Shown: one piece after another, positions 9,116 through 16,486 of the stretch
Position numbering within the stretch: position 1 is the stretch's first letter
How the letters are laid out: each line of letters starts with the position of its first letter
Origin: Cellulomonas aerilata
Lineage (GTDB): Bacteria; Actinomycetota; Actinomycetes; Actinomycetales; Cellulomonadaceae
Length of the DNA: 64,000 bases
Reading direction: 5' to 3'
Assembly (NCBI RefSeq): GCF_007991755.1
Contig: NZ_BJYY01000002.1
Coordinates: 207,075-271,074, forward strand
Made by a program: the position numbers and the translations under genes
The notes under the pieces: generated by a model
Databases searched by the model: none
Told to the model about the DNA's origin: nothing
The model's input: only the letters and a program-made list of their open reading frames with translations

Positions 9116-10567
9116 ATGGCAGCCGTCGAGGGTCGCTCAGGTTCGTCCACGGGCGTCTCCGCCGCCGACGCCTTCCCCACCCGGGTCCTGCCCCGACCCG
9201 AGGTACGGGACCTGCCGGAGGCTCCGGCGAGGTACCGCAAGCTCATCGGCCCCGGGATCGTCGCCGCCGGCGTCGGGCTGGCGTCCGGCGAGTTCATCCT
9301 GTTCCCCTACATCGCCTCCCAGGTCGGGCTGGTCTTCGTCTGGGCGGCGCTGGTCGGCCTGGTCACGCAGTACTTCATCAACCTCGAGATCGAGCGCTAC
9401 ACGCTCGCGACGGGGGAGACGGCGCTGACCGGGTTCAGCCGCTACTGGCGGCACTGGGGCCTGGTGTTCGCGATCCTCACTTACTGCGCCAACCTGTGGC
9501 CGGGGTGGGCGACCAGCAGCGCGACGCTGGCGTCCTACATCTTCGGCGGGACGCCGCGCTACATCGCGATCGGGATGCTGCTCGCCATCGGGCTGATCCT
9601 CACGCTGGCCCCGGTGGTGTACGTGGCCCTGGAGAGGGCGCAGATGCTGAAGGTGGCCGCCGTGCTGCTGCTGTTCGGCGTCGGTGCCGTCGTCGCCGTG
9701 GGCGCCGACGCCTGGGCCGACGCGCCGCAGATCGTCACCCGCCCCGGGATCCCGGTCGAGGCGCTCGGGTTCGCGACGCTGCTCGGTGCTCTCGCGTTCG
9801 CCGGTGCCGGCGGCGGGCAGAACCTCGTCCAGGCGAACTGGATCCGGGACAAGGGCTTCGGCATGGGCGCCTACGTCCCACGCCTGGTCAGCCCCATCAC
9901 CGGCCAGCCCGAGGCGGCGCCGTCCACCGGCTACGTGTTCGAGCCGACCGAGCCGAACATGTCGGCGTGGCGCGGGTGGTGGAGGTTCGCCAACATCGAG
10001 CAGGCCGTCACGTTCGTCCTCATCACGTTCGTGACGATCCTGTTCACCTCGCTGCTGGCCTACTCGACGGTGTTCGGGCGCGAGGGGCTGGCCAGCGACA
10101 TCAGCTTCATCCAGACCGAGGGCGAGGTGCTGGCCGAGCGGGTCGCGCCGTGGTTCAAGTACTTCTTCTGGGTCATCGGCTCGTTCTCGCTGTTCGCGGC
10201 GGCGCTGGGCATCGTGGACTACACCAGCCGGCTGGCGGCCGACGTCATCAAGACGAGCTACCGGCGCAGCGGGAACGAGTCGGCGATGTACGCGGTCCTG
10301 GTCTGGGGCCTGATCGCGGTCGGCATCGTCGTGCTGCTGCTGGGCTTCGACCAGCCGATCGTCCTGCTGGTGATCGCCGCCGTGGTCGGCGGGTTCATGA
10401 TGTTCATCTACTCCGGGCTCCTCATCGTCATCAACCGCAGGACCCTGCCGGCGCCGATCCGCATCCGTGGCCTGCGGCTGGCCATGCTGGTGTGGGCGAT
10501 CCTGCTGTTCGGCACGCTGTCGGTGCTGACGATCCAGGCGCAGATCACGCGGCTGCTCGAGGGCTGA
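9116..10567 (+). CDS. Nramp-related membrane transporter with altered metal-site motifs
   Basis: 483 residues, about eleven hydrophobic membrane segments. The start GPGIVAAGVGLASGEFI aligns with the first helix of Nramp divalent-metal carriers (usual pattern ...DPGN) but here reads ASGE; the sixth-helix MPHN is replaced by GAGGGQNL. The overall LPEAPARYRKLIGPG...fold placement is clear, but both canonical metal ligands are changed, so substrate is uncertain. Promoter: TTGCCA at 9080-9085, 18-base spacer, TAGTCC at 9104-9109, six bases before ATG, consistent with a leaderless message. Separate from the prp genes by 104 bases. Confidence 0.8.
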   Translation: MAAVEGRSGSSTGVSAADAFPTRVLPRPEVRDLPEAPARYRKLIGPGIVAAGVGLASGEFILFPYIASQVGLVFVWAALVGLVTQYFINLEIERYTLATGETALTGFSRYWRHWGLVFAILTYCANLWPGWATSSATLASYIFGGTPRYIAIGMLLAIGLILTLAPVVYVALERAQMLKVAAVLLLFGVGAVVAVGADAWADAPQIVTRPGIPVEALGFATLLGALAFAGAGGGQNLVQANWIRDKGFGMGAYVPRLVSPITGQPEAAPSTGYVFEPTEPNMSAWRGWWRFANIEQAVTFVLITFVTILFTSLLAYSTVFGREGLASDISFIQTEGEVLAERVAPWFKYFFWVIGSFSLFAAALGIVDYTSRLAADVIKTSYRRSGNESAMYAVLVWGLIAVGIVVLLLGFDQPIVLLVIAAVVGGFMMFIYSGLLIVINRRTLPAPIRIRGLRLAMLVWAILLFGTLSVLTIQAQITRLLEG

Positions 10568-10571
10568 GCCG

Positions 10572-11066
10572 GTGAGCGAGCGCATGGCACCGGATCTCAC
10601 GCGCTTCGTCGCGGCCCAGGACGACGGCGGCACCCTCGCGGCTGCGCTGGCGGAGCTGCGCGCGGGACGCAAGCGCAGCCACTGGATGTGGTTCGTCTTC
10701 CCTCAGCTCCGCGGGCTCGGCCGCAGCCAGACGGCGCAGCTCTACGGCATCGACGGCCGGGAGCAGGCGCGGGACTACCTGCACGACGCCGTGCTGGGAC
10801 CGCGGCTGCGCGAGTGCGCCCGCGCGCTGCTCGACCTGCCCGGTGACGACCCGGTCGCGGTGCTCGGCGGGGTCGACGCCCAGAAGCTGCGCTCGTCGAT
10901 GACGCTGTTCGCGCACGCCGCCGACACGGACGCCGACACCACCGACACCGCCGACGCGGACGCCGACGACCGGGCGCTGTTCGTCGCCGTGCTGGACCGG
11001 TACTTCCACGGCGTCGAGGACGAGGCGACGGTGCGTCTGCTGGCGGCCGGCGGCTCCGCGAGCTGA
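10572..11066 (+). CDS. DUF1810 family protein
   Basis: 164 residues. LTRFVAAQ...ALAELRAGRKRSHWMWFVFPQLRGLGRS and YGIDGREQARDYLHDAVLGPRLREC are the hallmark of DUF1810, small cytoplasmic proteins of unknown function. Between residues 115 and 135 there is an Asp-Thr-Ala rich insertion (repeats of DTDAD) that most members lack and that is probably a linker. The GTG at 10572 sits four bases after the transporter stop with GAGG upstream; an ATG at 10584 is an alternative. Probably co-transcribed with the Nramp-like gene. Confidence 0.82.
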   Translation: MSERMAPDLTRFVAAQDDGGTLAAALAELRAGRKRSHWMWFVFPQLRGLGRSQTAQLYGIDGREQARDYLHDAVLGPRLRECARALLDLPGDDPVAVLGGVDAQKLRSSMTLFAHAADTDADTTDTADADADDRALFVAVLDRYFHGVEDEATVRLLAAGGSAS

Positions 11067-11084
11067 TCGACCTCTCGGGCTCCG

Positions 11085-11100
11085 GGCCCGCGAGCGGGCC
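11085..11100. terminator. Hairpin between convergent DUF1810 and lysG
   Basis: GGCCCGC and GCGGGCC form a 7-bp stem around GA (6 bp with a CGAG tetraloop). It sits 18 bases after the DUF1810 stop and 16 bases past the lysG stop on the other strand. No T-run, as usual for high-GC genomes. Confidence 0.5.
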
Positions 11101-11116
11101 GCCCGTCAGGCCGCCG

Positions 11117-12004
11117 TCAGGGCGCCAGGTGCCGGCGCGCGGCGGCGGTCACGGCGGCGGCCACGCGGTCCAGCGACGGCGACCTGAGCTTCCACTGCTG
11201 CCAGTGCAGGGTGACGTCGATCGCGCCGGACGGGTCGAGGACGACCAGGTCGCCGTCGGCCTCGAGCCGGCCGCTCTGCAGGTCGGGCAGCATCCCCCAC
11301 CCCAGCCCGAGGCGGACGGCGGTGAGGAAGTCCGCCGACGCCGGGACGTAGTGCGTCGGAGGCCGTCGTCCTCCGGGCAGGCGCCCGCGCAGGTACCGGT
11401 GCTGCAGGTCGTCCTTGCGGTCGAACACCACCACGGGCGCGTCGGCCAGCGCGTCGGCGGTGGGGCCGTGCGGGAACCAGCGTGCGGCGCTCGTGGCGGC
11501 GGCCATCGGCCGGTACCGCATGGTCCCGAGCCGGGTGACCGAGCAGCCGGCCACCGGGTCCGGGTCGGTGGTGATCGCGGCCACGACGGTCCCCGACCGC
11601 AGCAGCGCGGCGGTGTGCTCTTCGTCGTCGCGGTGGAGGTCGAAGGCGACCGTCCCCGCCAGCGGCACCAGCGCGGGCAGCACCCAGGTGGCCAGGGAGT
11701 CGGCGTTGACGGCGACGGGGAGCGTCCGGGCGCCCGTCGACGCCGGACCGGCGTCGAGCTCGGCGAGCGTGTCCCCGGCCAGCAGGTCGATCTGCCGGGC
11801 GAGGCGGAGCAGCGCCTCGCCGGACTCGGTGGGCCGCACGGGCTTGCTGCGCACGAGCAGCACCCGCCCGGTCGCCACCTCCAGGGCGCGCAGACGCTGG
11901 CTGACGGCCGACGGCGTCACGTGCAGCGCTCGCGCGGCGGCCTCGAGGGTGCCCTCGGTGACCGCGGCGCTCAGCGCCCGGAGCTGGGCCAGGTCGAGGT
12001 CCAT
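11117..12004 (-). CDS. lysG: LysR-family regulator of lysine/arginine export (LysG/ArgP)
   Basis: 295 residues. The N-terminal LAQLRALSAAVTEGTLEAAARALHVTPSAVSQRLRALE is the LysR winged-helix domain, and the following VLLVRSKPVRPTESGEALLRLARQ is specific to the ArgP/LysG branch. The C-terminal part is a periplasmic-binding-protein-like effector domain. It is divergent from lysE, the standard partner: the regulator senses intracellular Lys/Arg/His and activates export. TAGCGT at 12017-12012 is seven bases before the ATG, with no ribosome site, so the message is probably leaderless. Confidence 0.92.
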   Translation of the reverse strand: MDLDLAQLRALSAAVTEGTLEAAARALHVTPSAVSQRLRALEVATGRVLLVRSKPVRPTESGEALLRLARQIDLLAGDTLAELDAGPASTGARTLPVAVNADSLATWVLPALVPLAGTVAFDLHRDDEEHTAALLRSGTVVAAITTDPDPVAGCSVTRLGTMRYRPMAAATSAARWFPHGPTADALADAPVVVFDRKDDLQHRYLRGRLPGGRRPPTHYVPASADFLTAVRLGLGWGMLPDLQSGRLEADGDLVVLDPSGAIDVTLHWQQWKLRSPSLDRVAAAVTAAARRHLAP

Positions 12005-12075
12005 GGACAGCCACGCTAACGCCCGTGCAGAAAGATGAGCTTCTCTTCGGGCTGCGAGCTGCCTACGGTCGCCGG
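12005..12075. promoter_or_regulatory. Divergent lysG/lysE control region
   Basis: 71 bases carry both promoters: minus-strand -10 TAGCGT (12017-12012) and plus-strand -10 TACGGT (12064-12069), the latter with TTCTCT at 12041-12046 seventeen bases upstream. Both -10 boxes lie 6-7 bases from the start codons. The stretch AGAAAGATGAGCTTCT at 12030-12045 has dyad character and AT content above its surroundings, and is the best candidate for LysG binding. That assignment is inference. Confidence 0.5.
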
Positions 12076-12693
12076 GTGCCCCATCTCCTCGCCGCCCTGT
12101 CCGGCCTCGGCCTCGGCCTCTCCCTCATCGTGGCCATCGGGTCGCAGAACGCGTTCGTGCTCCGGCAGGGCCTGCGGCGCCAGCGGGTCGGCGCCGTCGT
12201 GCTGGTCTGCGTGGTCTCCGACGTCGTGCTCATCGCCGCCGGGGTGGCTGGTGCCGGCGCGGTGGTGCAGAGCAGGCCAGGTCTGCTGGACGCCGTCCGG
12301 CTCGCCGGGGCGGTCTTCCTCGCCGGGTACGGCGTGCTGGCCGCCCGCCGCGCGATGCGCCCGCAGACGCTCGACGCGCGGGACGGCCTCGCGGCACCGG
12401 CGTCCGTCGCGGCGACGGTGGGCACCGCGCTGGCGCTGACCTGGCTGAACCCGCACGTCTACCTCGACACCGTCGTGCTGCTCGGCTCGATCGCGCAGAG
12501 CCACCCGGGTCGGCAGTGGTGGTTCGCGGCCGGGGCTGCCGTCGGCAGCGTCGTGTGGTTCACCGCGCTGGGCTACGGCGCCGCCCTGCTCCGCCCGCTG
12601 TTCGCGACGCCGCGCGCGTGGCGCGTGCTGGACTCGGCGATCGCCGTGGTCATGCTCGCCCTGGCGGTCTCGCTCGTGCTGTCCACCGTGTGA
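12076..12693 (+). CDS. lysE: Lysine/arginine exporter
   Basis: 205 residues, the usual LysE length, with six hydrophobic segments. The N-terminal LSGLGLGLSLIVAIGSQNAFVLRQGL contains the conserved G(S/A)QNAFVLRQG motif, and LTWLNPHVYLDT is the second family signature. It exports basic amino acids across the membrane. I chose GTG 12076 because TACGGT lies six bases upstream and family members begin here; a GTG at 12025 would add 17 unrelated residues. Divergent from lysG. Confidence 0.92.
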   Translation: MPHLLAALSGLGLGLSLIVAIGSQNAFVLRQGLRRQRVGAVVLVCVVSDVVLIAAGVAGAGAVVQSRPGLLDAVRLAGAVFLAGYGVLAARRAMRPQTLDARDGLAAPASVAATVGTALALTWLNPHVYLDTVVLLGSIAQSHPGRQWWFAAGAAVGSVVWFTALGYGAALLRPLFATPRAWRVLDSAIAVVMLALAVSLVLSTV

Positions 12694-12813
12694 TCGGACG
12701 CAGGGCCCCGTCCGCGCCGGGTCCCGCCGGGGGCCATGGCGTCCGGTACGTCGGGCGGCGTAGCGTCGCACACGCGGTGACCACGCGGACGACACGGGAC
12801 TGGGTGAGCAGCG

Positions 12814-13218
12814 ATGAGCATGATGGCGGACATGATGAGGTCCATGCCGATGCCGGAGACCACGGGCATGGACATGTCGATGATGCAGCCGTGCGTGGAG
12901 GCGTGCTCGGCGGCGTCGATGGCGGCGACCATGTGTGCGGACGCCGACAGCGGCGAGGGGATGGGCCGATGTGCGTCCCTGTGCATGAGCACCGCCGACA
13001 TGGCGATGACCATGATGCGGATGATGCTGCGGCCGGCCGGCTACGACATGACGGCCATGACCGCGATGATGACGGCCTGCATGGCGATGGGTGAGGCCTG
13101 CGCGGCGGAGTGCGGCCGGCACGCCGAGATGTCCGAGCACTGCCGGATCTGCGCGTCCGCGTGCACCGCCATGGTGGACGCCTGCCGGACCGCGATGTCC
13201 ATGATGCCCAGCGCCTAG
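12814..13218 (+). CDS. Four-helix copper-storage-like protein (DUF326), unusually Met-rich
   Basis: 134 residues with about 12 Cys and about 32 Met. Cys pairs such as CVEAC, CASLC, CAAEC and CRICASAC match DUF326 four-helix-bundle proteins (Csp family) that bind many Cu(I) ions inside the bundle through cysteines. The Met content, concentrated at the N-terminus and in a central MTMMRMMLRP stretch, is far above usual and may add thioether ligands. No signal peptide, so probably the cytosolic type. TAGCGT at 12761-12766 is a likely -10. The TAG stop overlaps the TAG of the opposing gene. Confidence 0.82.
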   Translation: MSMMADMMRSMPMPETTGMDMSMMQPCVEACSAASMAATMCADADSGEGMGRCASLCMSTADMAMTMMRMMLRPAGYDMTAMTAMMTACMAMGEACAAECGRHAEMSEHCRICASACTAMVDACRTAMSMMPSA

Positions 13219-13505
13219 CCCTCCGGGGCCACGCCCGACGACCCGCCCGCGTCGTCGGGGACCGGGCGCGCGGAGTACCACGCGCCCGCGGCCGCGACCA
13301 GCTCGGCGACGGGGTGCACCGCGACGGGCTCGCCCACGGCGGGCGCTGCCCGCGTCGCGAACGTCTGCAGGCCGCCGTCGAGCAGGGCGACGGTCGTCGT
13401 CCCCCGGTCGGAGGCGGCGACCAGGCCGTCGCGCCACGCGCTCGGGGAGGCGGTGGCGACGGCTGCCTGGATGGGGAGGACGTCGAACAGGGGGCGCTGG
13501 GACAC
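13215..13505 (-). CDS. Small hypothetical protein convergent with the copper-storage-like gene
   Basis: 96 residues from a GTG preceded by GAGGAA. The sequence has alternating Ala/Val-rich strands (TTTVALLDGGLQTF, EPVAVHPVAELVA) and an acidic Gly-rich tail; no motif, signal peptide or membrane segment. I do not recognise it. Its stop codon overlaps that of the DUF326 gene within CTAG, so transcripts of the two would be antisense at their ends. A strong promoter about 270 bases upstream suggests a long leader. Confidence 0.65.
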   Translation of the reverse strand: MSQRPLFDVLPIQAAVATASPSAWRDGLVAASDRGTTTVALLDGGLQTFATRAAPAVGEPVAVHPVAELVAAAGAWYSARPVPDDAGGSSGVAPEG

Positions 13506-13673
13506 GTCGGTTCCTCGGCGTTCGGTGGTGCGGTGTCGGGTGGGCCGGCGCCGGCAGCCCTGCTGCGGTGCCGGGTACGTCGCGGTGCGACGGACGGGTC
13601 CCGCACCCCCGGACCAGGCGTCACGCCTGCGGGGAGCTGCTCTCGGGCTGCGGGGACCGGGACGAGCGGGTCG

Positions 13674-13712
13674 TCAGCGACACATTCGACACAGGCACCG
13701 GCGCGCCGACAT
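13674..13712 (-). CDS. Possible cysteine-rich leader peptide (12 codons)
   Basis: ATG to TGA encodes MSARRCLCRMCR, with three Cys in the last seven residues. It lies in the predicted leader of the 13215-13505 gene, about 55 bases after the likely transcription start and just after a hairpin. No good ribosome site is visible. Short Cys-containing upstream ORFs are known as attenuators of sulfur genes in mycobacteria; the parallel is only suggestive. Confidence 0.25.
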   Translation of the reverse strand: MSARRCLCRMCR

Positions 13713-13722
13713 CGCGTCAGAG

Positions 13723-13742
13723 CCCACCACGAGCGTGGTGGG
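13723..13742. terminator. 9-bp inverted repeat in the leader
   Basis: CCCACCACG and CGTGGTGGG flank AG. On the minus strand it follows the predicted start at about 13766. It could be a terminator for the PQQ-domain gene that ends at 13897, a leader structure, or an operator. No T-run. Confidence 0.4.
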
Positions 13743-13772
13743 GGTCGCGGGCCGGGCCGAGGACATGCGCCG

Positions 13773-13801
13773 AGTCTGCGCGCGCGTCCACATGCTGTCA
13801 A
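13773..13801 (-). promoter_or_regulatory. Consensus-like promoter for the 13215-13505 gene
   Basis: Reading the minus strand: TTGACA at 13801-13796, a 17-base spacer, then CAGACT at 13778-13773. The -35 is a perfect match to the housekeeping consensus. Predicted start is near 13766, giving a leader of about 260 bases before the GTG at 13505. Confidence 0.55.
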
Positions 13802-13896
13802 CGCATCTCGCATGGCGGATGGGCTGATCGTGCGAGGTGCGGCGGGGGCGTCCGGGAGGTGTACCCACGCCGGTGGACGCGCGGCAGCGCCCCGCG

Positions 13897-15372
13897 TCAG
13901 GGGCGCAGCGCCACGAGCTCGTCGGAGCCGACCAGGACCACCGTGCCGTCCGGCAGCTGGGTGAGCCCGTCGGTGCCCTCCGGGGCGGGGCGCGTCCAGG
14001 CCACGGTGCCCGACGCCACCTCGCGCGCCACGAGCACCGGACCGTCCGGCCCGGCGTCGACGGTCAGCAGGCGGCGGCCGTCGGTGACCATGCCCTCGGC
14101 GAACGTCGCACCACCGCCGCCCGTGGACCTCCAGCGCGGGCGACCGGTGCGCGCGTCCAGCGCGAGCGCTCCGGCGTCGTCCCGCACGACGAGCAGACCC
14201 GCCACGACCAGGACCTGGGTGGGCGGCACGTCGGCGGTCCAGCGGGTGGTGCCGTCGGCGGGGTCGACGCCGACGAGCGCCGGCGGGTCGCCGCGGCCGC
14301 TGCGGGTGACCACCACGAGGTCCGGCGCGGAGCCGTCGTCGACCGAGGGGCTCAGCACCAGGCCCGCGAAGGTCGCGCGCACGCGGCCGCCGGCGGCCGC
14401 CACCGTGGTCCGGGTGCCGCCCTCGCGGTCCAGGCGGCTGGTCGCCTGGAGACCGTCGGGGAGCGCCACCGGGCCGAGGGTCACGCCGGTGCCGAGGGGG
14501 CTCGGCGGGACCCGCTCGACGCGGCGCCCGGTCCGCGCGTCCAGCGTCAGGGACCACGGGCCGATGTCGAGGCGCACCACCTCGTCGTCGACGTACGAGC
14601 CCCAGCTGTCGCTCGGCGGCAGCACGTCCGGCGTGCGGTGGCTCCACCGGGGCCGACCGGTCGTGAGCGACCACCGCGTCACCTCGCCGTGGTTGTCGGG
14701 CGCCACGTCGACCCGGACGAGGTCGGCGCCCACCGTGGCCAGCGACCCCCCGCCGTCGACGTCGATGCTGCGCAGCAGGTCCCCGGTCGCGGGGTCGAGC
14801 ACGCGGGCGGTCCGCGTGGGGCGCCCGTCGTCGGATCCCGCCGCGTCGCGGGGCCCGGCGGGGTCCACGCAGAGCAGGACGTCGTCGGGCCGGTCCTCCA
14901 GGCGGACCGCCTGGACCAGCGCAGGCGGTGGCCGGGTGCCGACCGGGACCACGTCGCAGGGCCCGTCGCGCTCCCAGCGCACCGTCCCCGTCACGGCGTC
15001 CACCCCGAGCGTCCTGTCCGGGGCGCTGTCCCGCACCACCAGCGTGCCGCCGATCGCGCCGAGGACGGCGGTGCCCGGCAGCTGCCACGCCACCGGGAGG
15101 GAACGGTCCAGCGGCACGCTGAGACCCGCGACGCCGTCCAGACGGGCGTCAACCGCGGCGTCCGCGAGCCGGTCCGTGACCGTGGTGGCCGCGACGGCGA
15201 GCACCACCGCCGAGGCGACCACCCACCGGACCCGGCGGGGGACCCGGGTCAGCAGCGGGGGCGGCGGTGGGACGGGCGCGACCTCGGGGGCCTCGACGTC
15301 CTCGACCAGCTCGACGTCGACGCGGCGCGTGCCCTGATCGGTCCGGCTCTCCACCGGACCCGGACCGGTCAT
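13897..15372 (-). CDS. Membrane-anchored PQQ-like beta-propeller repeat protein
   Basis: 491 residues. Residues 1-45 are acidic and proline-rich and face the cytoplasm; RRVRWVVASAVVLAVAATTV (about 47-66) is a single membrane anchor; the rest is a chain of repeats with DAxTGxxRW blocks typical of PQQ-like (YWTD/quinoprotein-fold) propellers, for example VDAVTGTVRWERDG and VDPADGTTRWTADV. No PQQ-binding Cys pair is visible, so it is more likely a binding or scaffold propeller than a dehydrogenase. It is 68 bases after the anti-sigma-type ATPase on the same strand. The start lies in a tandem 14-bp repeat. Confidence 0.75.
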   Translation of the reverse strand: MTGPGPVESRTDQGTRRVDVELVEDVEAPEVAPVPPPPPLLTRVPRRVRWVVASAVVLAVAATTVTDRLADAAVDARLDGVAGLSVPLDRSLPVAWQLPGTAVLGAIGGTLVVRDSAPDRTLGVDAVTGTVRWERDGPCDVVPVGTRPPPALVQAVRLEDRPDDVLLCVDPAGPRDAAGSDDGRPTRTARVLDPATGDLLRSIDVDGGGSLATVGADLVRVDVAPDNHGEVTRWSLTTGRPRWSHRTPDVLPPSDSWGSYVDDEVVRLDIGPWSLTLDARTGRRVERVPPSPLGTGVTLGPVALPDGLQATSRLDREGGTRTTVAAAGGRVRATFAGLVLSPSVDDGSAPDLVVVTRSGRGDPPALVGVDPADGTTRWTADVPPTQVLVVAGLLVVRDDAGALALDARTGRPRWRSTGGGGATFAEGMVTDGRRLLTVDAGPDGPVLVAREVASGTVAWTRPAPEGTDGLTQLPDGTVVLVGSDELVALRP

Positions 15373-15406
15373 CCCGTGCCGGTCATCTCGGACCGGTCAT
15401 CTCGTG
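15365..15406. repeat. Three tandem 14-bp repeats over the start of the PQQ-domain gene
   Basis: Units CCGGTCATCCCGTG, CCGGTCATCTCGGA and CCGGTCATCTCGTG. Each contains CAT, that is an ATG on the minus strand, but 14 is not a multiple of 3, so only the copy at 15372 is in frame with the gene. Confidence 0.75.
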
Positions 15407-15440
15407 CCCGCGCACCGCCGCACCGGCAGGTCCGCGCCCG

Positions 15441-15890
15441 TCACCACGCGTGCGCGTCGAGGTCCAGGAGGAGCTCGGGCGCGAAGCCCGAGTCGTCCGG
15501 CTCCTCGACGGGCTCGAACCACACGGTCTTGCCCGCACGCCCGTCGGGCGGCACGGGCACGACGCCCCAGCTCGAGGAGACGGACGCCACCAGCCGCAGG
15601 CCGCGGCCGGTCGAGGCGAACGTGCTCAGGCGACGCACCTGCGGAGGCAGCGGCGACCCGTCCGAGACCTCGATGCGGACGCCGTCCGCGGTGCGCAGGA
15701 CCGAGACGGTGAACGGCGTGCGCCCGTGCAGCACGGCGTTCGTGGCCAGCTCGGACACCCCGAGCTCGGCGGACGCCTCGACGTGCGTGGCGTCGCAGTG
15801 CTCCAGCTGCTCGCGGACGTAGCGCCGGGCCACGGAGACGCCCTGCGCCCTGGGGTCGATGGTCAGCGGCTCGCCGACCAGCTCGAGCAT
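15441..15890 (-). CDS. Anti-sigma-factor-type ATP-binding protein (HATPase, RsbW-like)
   Basis: 149 residues. ELGVSELATNAVLHG is the N-box, IEVSDGSP the G1 box and STGRGLRLVASVSSSWG the G2 box of the GHKL ATPase fold in RsbW-type serine kinases. Such proteins hold a sigma factor and phosphorylate a STAS antagonist. There is no STAS gene next to it. The ATG overlaps the stop of the upstream 168-residue gene in ATGA, so the two are co-translated. The phosphatase fragment at 1-93 could be a distant member of the same type of circuit. Confidence 0.82.
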   Translation of the reverse strand: MLELVGEPLTIDPRAQGVSVARRYVREQLEHCDATHVEASAELGVSELATNAVLHGRTPFTVSVLRTADGVRIEVSDGSPLPPQVRRLSTFASTGRGLRLVASVSSSWGVVPVPPDGRAGKTVWFEPVEEPDDSGFAPELLLDLDAHAW

Positions 15891-16396
15891 CAGCGGACCC
15901 GTCCGAGGGTGCGGTCGTCGGCAGCCGGTGCCTGCGACCACGGGATGGGCTCGCCGCCGGCGATCTGACGGTCGAACTCCCCGAAGATCCACCGGCGGTA
16001 GGCGGCTACGTCGGGGGGTGCGGTCAGGGTCAGCAGGTACCGCCCGTCCCGGGCGAACTCCTCGACCTCCTCGAGCGCCGCGGTGACCCGGTGCAGGAAC
16101 GGGCGCAGCACGGTGGGGACGGTGAGCGAGACGTCCATGGACTCCTGGCCGGTCTCCTGCGCCTCGTCCATCGCGGCACTCGGGCCGGCGACCAGCGCGC
16201 CGTAGGTCGTCCGCAGCTCGTCGGCGAGGTCCAGCAGGCGCTCGGGTGCCGCGGTCGTCCCGCTCGTCTCGGCGGACACGCGCACCAGGGCCAGCTCGCG
16301 GAGCAGGTCCTGGTCGTGCTCGAGGGCGCGCGCACGGACGCCAAGGGGCACGCCGAGCAACCGCACCGTCACAGTCTGAGGCTCCTGGTCCGCCAC
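15890..16396 (-). CDS. Unknown helical protein coupled to the anti-sigma-type ATPase
   Basis: 168 residues. Mostly helical by composition, with a conserved-looking GVPLGVRARALEHDQDLLRELALVR N-terminus and VAAYRRWIFGEFDRQIAGGEPIPW near the C-terminus; no motif I recognise. Overlap with the ATPase start implies they work together, perhaps as a regulator or target of the kinase. The GTG start has GACCAT six bases upstream and no ribosome site, matching the leaderless pattern. First gene of a probable three-gene unit ending with the PQQ-domain gene. Confidence 0.6.
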   Translation of the reverse strand: MADQEPQTVTVRLLGVPLGVRARALEHDQDLLRELALVRVSAETSGTTAAPERLLDLADELRTTYGALVAGPSAAMDEAQETGQESMDVSLTVPTVLRPFLHRVTAALEEVEEFARDGRYLLTLTAPPDVAAYRRWIFGEFDRQIAGGEPIPWSQAPAADDRTLGRVR

Positions 16397-16486
16397 GGGA
16401 CGATGGTCGCACGGGTCGGCCGGTCCGAGCAGGTGGACGGCGCGTCGCGGGCCGGGTGAAGTGCCCCGGGCGAAGTGCCCCGGGGG

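Larger units (their letters stand above)
13506..13896. other. Coding-free 391-base stretch with promoter, hairpin and mini-ORF
   Basis: No convincing gene. It is less GC-rich in places than its flanks. On the minus strand it holds a strong promoter (13773-13801), a 9-bp hairpin (13723-13742) and a 12-codon cysteine-rich mini-ORF (13674-13712), so most of it is probably the leader of the 13215-13505 gene. Confidence 0.5.

Noticed and set aside
12025..12075. Upstream GTG as lysE start
   Set aside because: It would add 17 residues unlike any LysE and lies upstream of the -10 box predicted for lysE.
12650..15088. 812-codon open frame on the minus strand
   Set aside because: Spans several better-supported genes and spacers; repetitive Arg/Gly/Pro content, no recognisable fold.
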